A stretch of 61,159 nucleotides of DNA. Origin: Synechococcus sp. M44_DOE_062 (GTDB lineage: Bacteria; Cyanobacteriota; Cyanobacteriia; Thermostichales; Thermostichaceae). The stretch lies in NCBI GenBank assembly GCA_015295985.1, contig DVDX01000021.1, positions 1-61,159 on the forward strand, written 5' to 3'. Each line of letters opens with the position of its first letter. Position 1 is the stretch's first letter. Position numbers and translations under genes: made by a program. Positions 51,719 through 59,354 of this stretch are shown here, in pieces. The notes beneath the pieces are model-generated. The model ran no database searches. It was not told where the DNA came from and saw only the letters and a list, made by a program, of their open reading frames with translations.

Positions 51719-54226
51719 TTAGGTCAGCAACCCGGGGCCCAGGAGACGGGCCTGCCGCTCTTCCAGTATGCGGCTTAAGGGGGGCCACTGCTTCAAGTCG
51801 GGGTCAAGGGCCAGGAGCTGTTCTGCCGCTTGGCGGGCCAGGTGCAGCACTTCTTGATCGTCCATGAGGCTGGCCAGGGCAAAATCCGGCAGCCCCGACT
51901 GGCGGGTACCCATCACTTCCCCAGGTCCTCGAAAACGCAAGTCCATCTCGGCAATGAAAAACCCGTCCTGGGATTGCTCCAGCACCTTCAGCCGCCGCAG
52001 GGCCTCTTCTCCTTTGGATCCCGTCATCAGGATGCAATAGGCTTGGTCGGATCCCCGTCCCACCCGTCCCCGCAGTTGGTGCAGTTGGGAGAGCCCGAAG
52101 CGCTCTGCATGCTCCACCAGCATCACTGAGGCGTTGGGCACATCCACCCCCACTTCCACCACCGTGGTGGAAACCAGAATATCCAGCTCCCGGCGGCGGA
52201 AAGCTTCGATGACCCTCTCCTTCTCGCTGCTGGTCATGCGCCCGTGCAGCAGGCCCACCCGGAACTGAGGGAAGACCTTTTCCTGCAGGCGCTGGTGTTC
52301 CTCGATGGCGGATTTCAGATCCAGCTTCTCCGACTCCTCAATGAGAGGCAGCACCACGTAAGCCTGCCGCCCTTGGGCAATTTCCCGCTCTATCAGCCGC
52401 ACCACTTGCAGGCGATCCCCAGGTCGAGCTACCACCGTATGCACGGGCTTGCGCCCCGGCGGCAACTCGTCAATTTGGGTAACATCCAGATCCCCATGCA
52501 GGGCCAGGGTGAGGGTGCGGGGGATGGGGGTGGCAGTCATGGTGAGCACATCGGGGTGATCCCCTTTTTGTTGCAGGGCGGCCCGCTGCTCTACCCCAAA
52601 GCGGTGCTGCTCGTCGATGATGACTAGGCCCAGGTTGCGAAACTGCACCGCCGGTTGGATTAAAGCATGCGTGCCCACCACTAAGGGCAATTCCCCAGTC
52701 TGCAACTGCCGCAGGATCTCCCGCCGCTTGCCGGGAGGCGTGGATCCGGTCAACAGTTCAACGGGCACCTGTAGCTGGCTTAGCCATTCCACCAACTTGC
52801 GGTAGTGTTGCTCGGCCAAGACCTCGGTGGGAGCCATCAGGGCTGTTTGCCAACCGGATTGAATGGCCGCCAGCAAAGCCGCTACCGCCACCACGGTTTT
52901 GCCGGATCCCACATCCCCTTGCAGCAGCCGGTTCATGGGCAAGGGATCCCGCAAGTCCGCCAGGATCTCGTCAATGGCCCGCTGCTGGGCAGCCGTGAGC
53001 TGAAAGGGCAGGATTTGATAGAAGCGATCCAACAGCTCCCCTCGAGCCGGATGGTAGCGGGGTACGGCCTGGGCTTGGGTGCGGTAGCGCTGCCGCCGCT
53101 GCAGGAGGCCCAATTGCAGGTAGAAGAACTCGTCAAACACCAGCCTTCGCCGCGCTTGGGCCAGACGTTCTGCCGTCTCGGGAAAATGAATCTGCTGCAG
53201 CGCCGTGGGCAGATCCAACAGGTGAAACTGCTGTTTTAAGTGGGGGGGCAAGGGATCCTCCACCAACGCCGCTGCCGGCAGGGCCAGTTGCACCGCCTTA
53301 CGCACCAGATCGGCGGGGATCCCTTCCGAGAGGGGGTAAACGGGCAGGATCTTGCCAACCCCAGAACTGTCCTGCAGGCTGCCCTCGCTGGCCAGTACTT
53401 CAATTTGGGGGTTGTCCAACGTCAGGCCCAGCCTGCCCTTTTTCACCAGGCCACTGGCAGCCACCACCGCTCCCTTGGGGTATTGCCGCTCCAGAGAAGC
53501 TTGCCAACTGCGCTGGGCAAACTGCCGCCCGCTGTAGAAGCGGCTGAGGGTGAGGGTGCCGCTCTTGTCGGCAATCTTCAAGTTAAAGATGGTCAGAGAG
53601 GGGTTTTTGGGGCTGGTGAAGCAGGTGCAGCTTTTAACCGTCCCCACCAGAGTCACGGTTTCTCCCACCTTGGCCTGGCGGATGAGCACCTGCTGGGAGT
53701 AGTCCAGATGATCCCGGGGAAAGTAGTAGAGGGCATCCCGCACGGTGTGCAGGCCCAGTTGTGCCAGTTTTTCCGCCGACTTGGGGCCAATCCCTTTGAG
53801 AAATTGCAGCGGCTGCTCTAGGCTAAGGCCAGCGGGGAGAGGCGGGGAAAGGGTGCTCTGGGAACCCCACCGCTGTTGCGACGAGGCCGGGCTAGGTGGG
53901 TGGGAACGAGGGCTCTGCCCCGCTGGCACCAGCGGTCGGGAAAGCTCTTGCTGACGTCGGACTCGCTCTAGCCAACGGCGAGTTTCGGCCACCAAGTGCT
54001 GGCGTTCGGGCAGCTCTAGCTCCGGGTACAGGGTATAGCGGGATCCCAGTTCTTTCCATCGCCGCTGGTCATCTCCATCGAGCACCCAGTCGGAGGGGGG
54101 ATCCTGTCTGAACACGCTTCCCACAAACTGAGAGAAGGTTTGCTCTCGCCCCCGGAGATTGGTAAACCCCAACTCTGCTTCCAGAGAAAGGGCACGCTGG
54201 AGCCGCTGTAGATCCACTTGTGTCAA
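51719..54226 (-). CDS. recG: ATP-dependent DNA helicase RecG
   Basis: Branch-migrating helicase that processes stalled forks and Holliday junctions. The 835-residue protein has an N-terminal extension, a wedge OB domain (VGETVTLVGTVKSCTCFTSPKNPSLTIFNLKIADKSGTLTLSRFYSGRQF) and helicase motifs LLQGDVGSGKTVVA (I), MAPTEVLAEQH (Ia), IIDEQHRFGVEQR (II), TATPIPRTLTLALHGDLDV (III), STTVVEVGVDVPNA and LRGRVGRG (V-VI). The N-terminal 130 residues are a cyanobacterial-type extension. The start appears to be TTG at 54226. It is co-directional with purL 12 bp away. Confidence 0.95.
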   Translation of the reverse strand: MTQVDLQRLQRALSLEAELGFTNLRGREQTFSQFVGSVFRQDPPSDWVLDGDDQRRWKELGSRYTLYPELELPERQHLVAETRRWLERVRRQQELSRPLVPAGQSPRSHPPSPASSQQRWGSQSTLSPPLPAGLSLEQPLQFLKGIGPKSAEKLAQLGLHTVRDALYYFPRDHLDYSQQVLIRQAKVGETVTLVGTVKSCTCFTSPKNPSLTIFNLKIADKSGTLTLSRFYSGRQFAQRSWQASLERQYPKGAVVAASGLVKKGRLGLTLDNPQIEVLASEGSLQDSSGVGKILPVYPLSEGIPADLVRKAVQLALPAAALVEDPLPPHLKQQFHLLDLPTALQQIHFPETAERLAQARRRLVFDEFFYLQLGLLQRRQRYRTQAQAVPRYHPARGELLDRFYQILPFQLTAAQQRAIDEILADLRDPLPMNRLLQGDVGSGKTVVAVAALLAAIQSGWQTALMAPTEVLAEQHYRKLVEWLSQLQVPVELLTGSTPPGKRREILRQLQTGELPLVVGTHALIQPAVQFRNLGLVIIDEQHRFGVEQRAALQQKGDHPDVLTMTATPIPRTLTLALHGDLDVTQIDELPPGRKPVHTVVARPGDRLQVVRLIEREIAQGRQAYVVLPLIEESEKLDLKSAIEEHQRLQEKVFPQFRVGLLHGRMTSSEKERVIEAFRRRELDILVSTTVVEVGVDVPNASVMLVEHAERFGLSQLHQLRGRVGRGSDQAYCILMTGSKGEEALRRLKVLEQSQDGFFIAEMDLRFRGPGEVMGTRQSGLPDFALASLMDDQEVLHLARQAAEQLLALDPDLKQWPPLSRILEERQARLLGPGLLT

Positions 54227-54342
54227 GTTGCTTGGCTGTTGGGAGTGCTCCTTGTCAATCCAACTTTAGCCAACAACAGCAGGACAACCGCAGGAGTACA
54301 GCAGCACAAGCCACACTTTCCATCTCTTGTTGACATACTCCC

Positions 54343-54356
54343 TGCCCTGAAGGGCA
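54343..54356. repeat. IS200/IS605-end-like hairpin
   Basis: TGCCCTGAAGGGCA forms a perfect stem within ACTCCCTGCCCTGAAGGGCA, a form common at ends of IS605-type elements in cyanobacteria. Similar CCCCGCCCTAAAG and CCCCGTCCTTTAG strings occur near 54575 and 54850. No intact transposase lies between; the region 54227-54684 otherwise contains only dispersed-repeat copies and psaM's terminator. Confidence 0.5.
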
Positions 54357-54606
54357 AGGATTCTTGACGCTTCAACAACCGCTGCTGGCAAGCCAGGCTT
54401 ACGCAGTCTCCGCGTCCGTTTTAGTGCTACGCACCGCTAACGTGAAAGAGCCGGGCGCTCGCCTCGACGGCGCGGAGCGCTTTGCCCCATCCCGACTGCG
54501 GAAGTTTGACTTTAACTTTCTTAGCCAAGCTGAGCACAAGGCCACCCTGTCGCGTCAGCGAGCCGTAGGCTTTAGGGCGGGGTTTTAGACCCAGGTTTCT
54601 GATAAA

Positions 54607-54655
54607 GAAAAAAGCCTGCCTTGTTACTGTGCAACACTATCGCAACGGGGCAGGG
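54607..54655 (-). terminator. putative terminator of psaM
   Basis: On the minus strand, GGGCAGGG-type and GCCTGCC-type arms (6 of 7 pairs; 54614-54620 with 54649-54655) are followed by TTTTTTC. The loop is long (28 nt) but can fold internally. It lies about 30 bp past the psaM stop. Confidence 0.45.
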
Positions 54656-54684
54656 CAAAGGGATCCCTGGGGATGAGGAGAGCG

Positions 54685-54777
54685 TCAGCTACGGGCCAAG
54701 GCGGATCCCAAAAGCAGGGCCATCACTGCCGGAACCAAGGCAATGGCCAGGATGGTGAAAACTTGTGCGTCCGTCAT
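54685..54777 (-). CDS. psaM: photosystem I subunit XII PsaM
   Basis: A 30-residue membrane protein, too short for ordinary gene calling. It starts TDAQVFTILAIALVPAVMAL and ends LLLGSALARS, matching the PsaM pattern TDTQVYVALVIALLPAVLA of other cyanobacteria in its N-terminal half. PsaM is a single-span subunit near the trimerisation region of photosystem I. The ATG at 54777 has GGGAG 7 nt upstream. It is an isolated gene in a repeat-rich 900-bp interval between recG and the metalloprotease. Confidence 0.85.
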   Translation of the reverse strand: MTDAQVFTILAIALVPAVMALLLGSALARS

Positions 54778-55130
54778 AACCAACTCCCTAACAGTGGAAT
54801 TGCACAAAAGCCAGTCCCCTCACTTTACCAAAAAACTGGGTCTCAAGCCCCGTCCTTTAGGATGGCTTTGCGACATACTCAGGGCAGCAGCAGGGTAGTC
54901 AACCGCTCTCGCCTACGGCGGCGCGGATCGCTATATTCCTGCAAGCGGGCTGTAGGCCAAGAAAGGGAACGACTGGGGAGAAAGGCCTACGGCCCGCTAC
55001 CGCGACAAGCACCGCTGTCGTAACCAGGGATCCGAATCCTCGCCCTACCGCTACGCGGTTTGCCTTGGCGGTTCGTAGGCTTTAGTAAGCTAGTAGGGCG
55101 GGGAGAGACCGGTGCAGAAAGGCAGCTTTG
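54778..55130. other. repeat-rich gap upstream of the metalloprotease gene
   Basis: No gene is seen. The interval has IS605-end-like strings (CCCCGTCCTTTAGGATGGC near 54850), a dispersed-repeat mosaic (GCCTACGGCCCGCTACCGCG near 54984) and a long hairpin with 8-bp arms CGCCCTAC / GTAGGGCG (from about 55042 to 55101). It probably holds the psaM promoter at its left edge. Confidence 0.45.
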
Positions 55131-55883
55131 ATGCGGCGGCGCATTCTACAGCTTTGCATCCTCGGCTGGGCGATGCTCCTCACCCTGGCAGCGGGGGGCG
55201 GGGGATCCCTGCCAGTTCCCCACTTTTTTGGCATTGAGACTCTTCAGGCCCAGGCTCAAACTTCAGCCGGAGAACTGCCACAGCCGGTGCGCCTGCAACT
55301 CCCCCCTGGCCTGGCCCGCTACACCTACGACCGGTCAGTGGGCGATTATTTTGAGGAGATCGAGCCGCTGCTGCCGGGCGGAGCCTATGCCCAGTGGGCT
55401 TTCTACCCGATCCCGGTCTATATCCAAGGGGATCACGCCCAGTGGAAAACCTTTGTGGAGCAGGCGGTCAAGGATTGGTCTGCCTACATCCCGATGCGGG
55501 TGGTGGCCAAAGAAGAAGAAGCCCTGTACGGGATGAGTATTTACCGCGTTCCCCCGATTGGTGGCGGGGTAGTAGGGGCAGCCCGACCTGAGTTTTTCTT
55601 CGCCTCGGATGGCTCTTTACAGCAGCGGGTGCGCATCATCATTGCAGAAGGACAGGGGTTGGCCGAAGTAACGGCGGTGGCTCGGCACGAGATCGGGCAT
55701 GGGTTGGGGTTGTGGGGCCATAGCCCGAACCCGCGGGATCTGATGTACGGCGGACACCATGCGGCGGCCACCGGCAATCGACGGGTGTTGCGGGTGCCCA
55801 ACATTACCAAGCGGGATCTGAACACCCTGAAGCGGCTCTACGAACAGCCTACCTTGATCGGACAAATCTTTCCCGAAAGCTAA
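55131..55883 (+). CDS. secreted matrixin-like zinc metalloprotease
   Basis: A 250-residue protein with a signal peptide (ILQLCILGWAMLLTLAAGGGG). The metzincin motif HEIGHGLGLWGHS (H-E-x-x-H-x-x-G-x-x-x-H) holds the zinc ligands and catalytic Glu, followed by SPNPRDLMYGG with the Met-turn (LMYG). The region WKTFVEQAVKDWSAYIPMRVVAKEEEA matches the helix and strand before the active site of matrixins. The ATG at 55131 is chosen. The TAA stop merges with a family B repeat at 55882. Confidence 0.88.
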   Translation: MRRRILQLCILGWAMLLTLAAGGGGSLPVPHFFGIETLQAQAQTSAGELPQPVRLQLPPGLARYTYDRSVGDYFEEIEPLLPGGAYAQWAFYPIPVYIQGDHAQWKTFVEQAVKDWSAYIPMRVVAKEEEALYGMSIYRVPPIGGGVVGAARPEFFFASDGSLQQRVRIIIAEGQGLAEVTAVARHEIGHGLGLWGHSPNPRDLMYGGHHAAATGNRRVLRVPNITKRDLNTLKRLYEQPTLIGQIFPES

Positions 55884-55910
55884 AGTGCTCCGCACCGCTG
55901 TCGCGAACGC
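55882..55910 (+). repeat. dispersed repeat, family B, at the metalloprotease stop
   Basis: AAAGTGCTCCGCACCGCTGT then CGCGAACGC. Its first bases complete the TAA stop of the metalloprotease. It is the best-preserved copy of the family in this window, together with 40821-40845. Confidence 0.72.
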
Positions 55911-55918
55911 AAGCTGTT

Positions 55919-56755
55919 CTAAGTTCCCAGGATCTTTTGCGCTCCCCGCCACCCCATGGCCAGCAGGAAGAACATCAACTGGGTGGCGACAATGCTGGGG
56001 CCAGAGGGCAGGTTCAAGGCTGCCGAGGCGATCATCCCCAACACTGCACTCAGGCCCCCAATGCCCATGGCCAGCATCACATAAGTCGTGAACCGGGATC
56101 CCAACATCTGCGCCGTCGAGGCCGGGATGACCACAAAGGCGCTCACCAGCAACACCCCCACCGAGCGAATCGCCAGGGCCACCACCAAAGCCAGCAACAC
56201 CACAAAGGCCAGCCGCTGCCAGCCCACCTGAACCCCTCGTGCCCGCGCCAGCGGCTCATCCAAGGTGAGCAACATCTGAGAGGGCAAAGTCAATCCCACA
56301 TAGGCCAAGCCGGTGAGCAAGAGGATCCCGCTCGTCCACAGGGCCGCTGTGCTGATCCCCAAAATGTCCCCGAACAGCAACTGGTTGAGGTTCCCCCGAT
56401 AGCCGGGCAGCAGGCTGAGGGTGATAACGGCCAGCGCCAAAGAGGAAGAGTAGATGATGTTCAGCACTGCATCCGCCGACAGTTGGGTGCGCTCCAAGAC
56501 AAAGGTGACGCCCAAGGCAAACCCCACCCCAAACACCATCAGCACCACGGTGGGATTCAGCCCCAGCAGCACTCCCAAAACCATCCCCAGCAGAGCCGAA
56601 TGCCCCAAGGCATCGCTAAAAAACGACAGTTGCCGCAAAATGACAAAGCTGCCCAAGAGCCCTCCGGTTACCCCAGTAAGGATCCCGCCCAGCATGGCCC
56701 GCTGCATAAAGGGCAACTGCAACAGCTCCACCACCTGCACCCAGCCTTCCAACAT
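55919..56755 (-). CDS. znuB: zinc/manganese ABC transporter permease ZnuB
   Basis: A 278-residue metal ABC-3 family permease with eight or nine hydrophobic spans. Features are MQRAMLGGILTGVTGGLLGSFVILRQLSFFSDALGHSALLGMVLG at the N-terminus and AIRSVGVLLVSAFVVIPASTAQMLGSRF near the C-terminus, which are hallmarks of ZnuB/MntB proteins. The start at 56755 follows AAAGAG; the longer upstream frame only overlaps znuC. It is the last gene of a sufE-znuA-znuC-znuB operon. Confidence 0.9.
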   Translation of the reverse strand: MLEGWVQVVELLQLPFMQRAMLGGILTGVTGGLLGSFVILRQLSFFSDALGHSALLGMVLGVLLGLNPTVVLMVFGVGFALGVTFVLERTQLSADAVLNIIYSSSLALAVITLSLLPGYRGNLNQLLFGDILGISTAALWTSGILLLTGLAYVGLTLPSQMLLTLDEPLARARGVQVGWQRLAFVVLLALVVALAIRSVGVLLVSAFVVIPASTAQMLGSRFTTYVMLAMGIGGLSAVLGMIASAALNLPSGPSIVATQLMFFLLAMGWRGAQKILGT

Positions 56756-56766
56756 CTCTTTATCTC

Positions 56767-57558
56767 TCAGTGACGGTGGATGTAGCGAACAAAACAGTGC
56801 TTCGCGCCACTGTCGCGAACAGGCCCATAAACGCGGCTCAGCACCTCTGGCGCCAAAGCCACCTGGGGGGATCCCTGGCAGATGAGGGATTGGTTGAGGC
56901 ACAGCACGCGGTCGCAATAGCAAGACACCATCTCCAGATCGTGGGAGATCTGCAAAATGGCCCAGCCCAGAGATTGGCGCAGCTCTTCCAAGAGCTGGTA
57001 AAACTCCCCCTCGCTGGGTGTATCTAAGCCTGCCGGTGCCTCGTCGAGGATAAGCAACCGCCGCGGCCAAGCCAAGCAATAGGCCAACAGCACCCGTTTC
57101 AGCTCCCCGCCGCTGAGCTGGCCCAGAGCCTTAGAGAACAAGTGGGATGCACCGGCTCGCTCCAGCGCCTCTTTCACCGCCTGCCGCCGAGCAGAGCGCT
57201 GCTGCCAAGGCCAACGGGGTTGCAACGCCCCCCAACCCAAGCCCACAAACTCCTCCACCAGCATGGGGAACCCAGGGTTGAATTGAAAACGCTGGGGCAC
57301 GTAAGCCACCTGCTGCCGCACCGAGGGGGGCAAATAACCGGATAGGCGCACCGGCTCTCCCAGAATGCAAACCGAGCCGCACTGCCGCGGCAGGATCCCC
57401 AAAATCGCTTGCACCAAGGTACTCTTGCCGGCTCCATTGGGGCCAACAATGGCCGCATGGGATCCCGCCCTCAGCTCAAATGACACATTCTGCACTGCCA
57501 AGCGGGATCCCCGATAGACCGTCAGCCCCTCTACCCGAAGGACAACCTCGCCGGTCAC
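56767..57558 (-). CDS. znuC: zinc/manganese ABC transporter ATPase ZnuC
   Basis: A 263-residue ATPase: Walker A GPNGAGKSTLVQAILG, Q-loop VAYVPQRF, signature LSGGELKRVLLAYCLA, Walker B LLILDEAPAGLD, switch ISHDLEMV, the usual metal-type set. The start is GTG at 57558, overlapping the znuA stop by 4 nt (GTGA). The C-terminus PVRDSGAKHCFVRYIHRH is partly encoded by a family B repeat (56794-56820), so it is probably a recently acquired tail rather than a functional metal site, although it ends in His. Confidence 0.9.
   Translation of the reverse strand: MTGEVVLRVEGLTVYRGSRLAVQNVSFELRAGSHAAIVGPNGAGKSTLVQAILGILPRQCGSVCILGEPVRLSGYLPPSVRQQVAYVPQRFQFNPGFPMLVEEFVGLGWGALQPRWPWQQRSARRQAVKEALERAGASHLFSKALGQLSGGELKRVLLAYCLAWPRRLLILDEAPAGLDTPSEGEFYQLLEELRQSLGWAILQISHDLEMVSCYCDRVLCLNQSLICQGSPQVALAPEVLSRVYGPVRDSGAKHCFVRYIHRH
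56794..56820 (+). repeat. dispersed repeat, family B, inside the znuC 3' end
   Basis: ACAGTGCTTCGCGCCACTGT then CGCGAAC. On the minus strand it is translated as VRDSGAKHC close to the ZnuC C-terminus. Confidence 0.68.
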
Positions 57559-58658
57559 CGCCCCCTCGCCAGCAGTTGTTCCAGGGAAGCCTGCCCCAGC
57601 CAGGGCAGCTCCAGCGGCACCAAGGCCGTCTCCTTCTCAAAGGCTGAGATCAAGTTATCCACGTTCTGCCGCAGGATGGTCAGGTAATATTCCGGCTCGA
57701 TCCCCTCAGGGCCGGCAGTCTCGATGGGATCGAAAATCCGCACTTCCACCCCCAAATCCTTGGCCAGGATCTGGAAGGGGTTGTCGTCTCCCACCTGGGG
57801 TTCCACCAAGATGGTCTTCAGGCCCGACTTCCGCACCGTCTCCATCACCCGCCGCACATCTTCTGGAGAAGGATTGGCCTCTGGGATCTCCACCAAGAAC
57901 TCGGCTTTGAGGTTGTAGCGCTCGGCAAAATAGGGGGCAAAGTCGTGGAAGACCACAAAGCTTCTTCCGGCAAAGGGCGCCAATCGAGCGGCAATCTCCT
58001 CATCCAAAGCCTTGAGCTTCTCGATAAAAGCAGCCGCATTGGCCCGGTAAATCTCTGCCCCTGCCGGATCTGCAGCGATTAAGCCGTCGCGGATGTTTTC
58101 CACCTGCTGAATGGCCCGCCTGGGATCCAGCCAAATGTGGGGGTTGAACTTGCCGTGGCTGTGCCCATGAGAGTGTCCATGACCGTGTCCGTGAGAATGG
58201 CCATGAGCGTGTCCGTGACTGTGGCCGTGCCCATGCTCTGGCTTCTCCGTCTGCAAAGTCGGGATCCCTTCGCTGCTGTCGATGGTTCGCAACCGAGGAT
58301 TGGCGGCATTGGCGATCAACCCCTCCAGGAAAGTTTCCATTCCCAGCCCATTGATCACCAACACATCCGCCTGAGCCAGCAAACGAACATCCTCAGGTCG
58401 AGCCTGAAAATCGTGCGGCCCCACCTGAGGGGGAATGAGCGGCGTGACTTCTGCCCGATCCCCAACCACAGCGCGAGTAAATTGCGTTATCGGCAAAATC
58501 GTGGTCACCACTTTGGGGGGGGTGGATCCCTGCTGAGCTTGGGATCCCTCCTGTCGAAGGTGCAAGCCGCCCAGGATCCCAACCGAAAGAGCGGCCACCA
58601 GAGATACCAGCGATCGCATGGGTCGAACAGAGGGAAGAGAGCTAAACCTATCGGTCAT
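57555..58658 (-). CDS. znuA: zinc ABC transporter substrate-binding protein ZnuA
   Basis: Periplasmic metal-binding protein (cluster A-I) of about 367 residues from the ATG at 58658; starts at 58682 and 58619 are possible. A signal segment (LVSLVAALSVGILGGL) leads to VVTTILPITQFTRAVVGDRAEV. The metal ligand His of GPHDFQ (about 80) is followed by a His-rich loop of about 29 residues (His alternating with Gly, Ser and Ala), the ligand in FNPHIWLDP and the ligand in FVVFHDFAPYFAERYNL. The His-rich loop marks ZnuA rather than MntC. It follows sufE. Confidence 0.92.
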   Translation of the reverse strand: MTDRFSSLPSVRPMRSLVSLVAALSVGILGGLHLRQEGSQAQQGSTPPKVVTTILPITQFTRAVVGDRAEVTPLIPPQVGPHDFQARPEDVRLLAQADVLVINGLGMETFLEGLIANAANPRLRTIDSSEGIPTLQTEKPEHGHGHSHGHAHGHSHGHGHGHSHGHSHGKFNPHIWLDPRRAIQQVENIRDGLIAADPAGAEIYRANAAAFIEKLKALDEEIAARLAPFAGRSFVVFHDFAPYFAERYNLKAEFLVEIPEANPSPEDVRRVMETVRKSGLKTILVEPQVGDDNPFQILAKDLGVEVRIFDPIETAGPEGIEPEYYLTILRQNVDNLISAFEKETALVPLELPWLGQASLEQLLARGR

Positions 58659-58671
58659 GTGCTGAAATACC

Positions 58672-59115
58672 TCACCAAACAACAGAGACAGCAGAACTTG
58701 CAGAACCCGACCTTTGAAAAGCCAAAGCCCTCTGCTGAAGCAAAGAAAACATGCTCACCAGACCATTGCTCCTGGAAGGGCTAAGACTGAAGTTCAGGCC
58801 CATTTCCTCAACAAAGCGGAGAGAAACTCGCAGAATCTCCTCCGGCGAGAGGCCACTCAATCCCTCTACCAAAACCGCAACCAAACCCTTCACCAACTGG
58901 GCATCGGCATCCCCTTGGATGTAGAGCTTGCCATCCCGGAAATCAGTGGCCAGCCATACCCGCGACGCACAACCTCTAACCAGGTTCTCCTCCCTTCTCT
59001 CCCCTTCGGGCAAAGGGGGCAGCCGTTTGGCATAAGCCAACAGAAGCTCATACTTCTGCTTAGAAGTTTTGGCTTTTTGGAAGCGCTCAACAATTTGCTG
59101 CAGAGCTTCGGGCAT
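58672..59115 (-). CDS. sufE: cysteine desulfuration protein SufE
   Basis: Accepts sulfur from the cysteine desulfurase SufS for iron-sulfur cluster assembly. The 147-residue protein has the SufE core RFQKAKTSKQKYELLLAYAKRLPPL and the active cysteine in LVRGCASRVWLATDF, then GLSGLSPEEILRVSLRFVEEMGL. The C-terminal 30 residues (NGLVSMFSLLQQRALAFQ) are the family end. It is the first gene of a transcript continuing into znuA, 13 bp downstream, and a Zur/Fur-like box precedes it. Confidence 0.9.
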   Translation of the reverse strand: MPEALQQIVERFQKAKTSKQKYELLLAYAKRLPPLPEGERREENLVRGCASRVWLATDFRDGKLYIQGDADAQLVKGLVAVLVEGLSGLSPEEILRVSLRFVEEMGLNFSLSPSRSNGLVSMFSLLQQRALAFQRSGSASSAVSVVW

Positions 59116-59132
59116 CCGTTAGCTCGTCTGAT

Positions 59133-59151
59133 GAGAATGATAATCAGATCC
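59133..59151 (-). promoter_or_regulatory. Zur/Fur-like operator upstream of sufE-znuACB
   Basis: GAGAATGATAATCAGATCC matches the 19-bp Fur/Zur box (GATAATGATAATCATTATC) at 13 to 14 positions, including the whole central AATGATAATCA. It lies 18 bp upstream of the sufE ATG. As the operon carries znuABC, Zur repression under zinc sufficiency is the likely control. Confidence 0.65.
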
Positions 59152-59354
59152 ATAATAACACCCTTCCCAGGGAAGTTGGTTGCTCAGCCGGGATCCCTAC
59201 CGGGCCGGCGGTTTCTCCGTGGAGGCCTGTTCTGGACTGAGTTCGTTGTTCTTCGCGGGGGAAGCCTATTCTGCGTGACAGGGATCCGGCTCGATCTGTG
59301 AACCCCTTGTGCAGTTGGGAAAGGCCGTGTGGGTGGGGTTATTCCGACCTCTCG

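Noticed and set aside
54364-54588. 74-codon frame after the IS605-like hairpin
   Set aside because: It is built largely of dispersed-repeat sequence and shows no transposase motif. An IS-derived origin is possible but a gene call is not supported.
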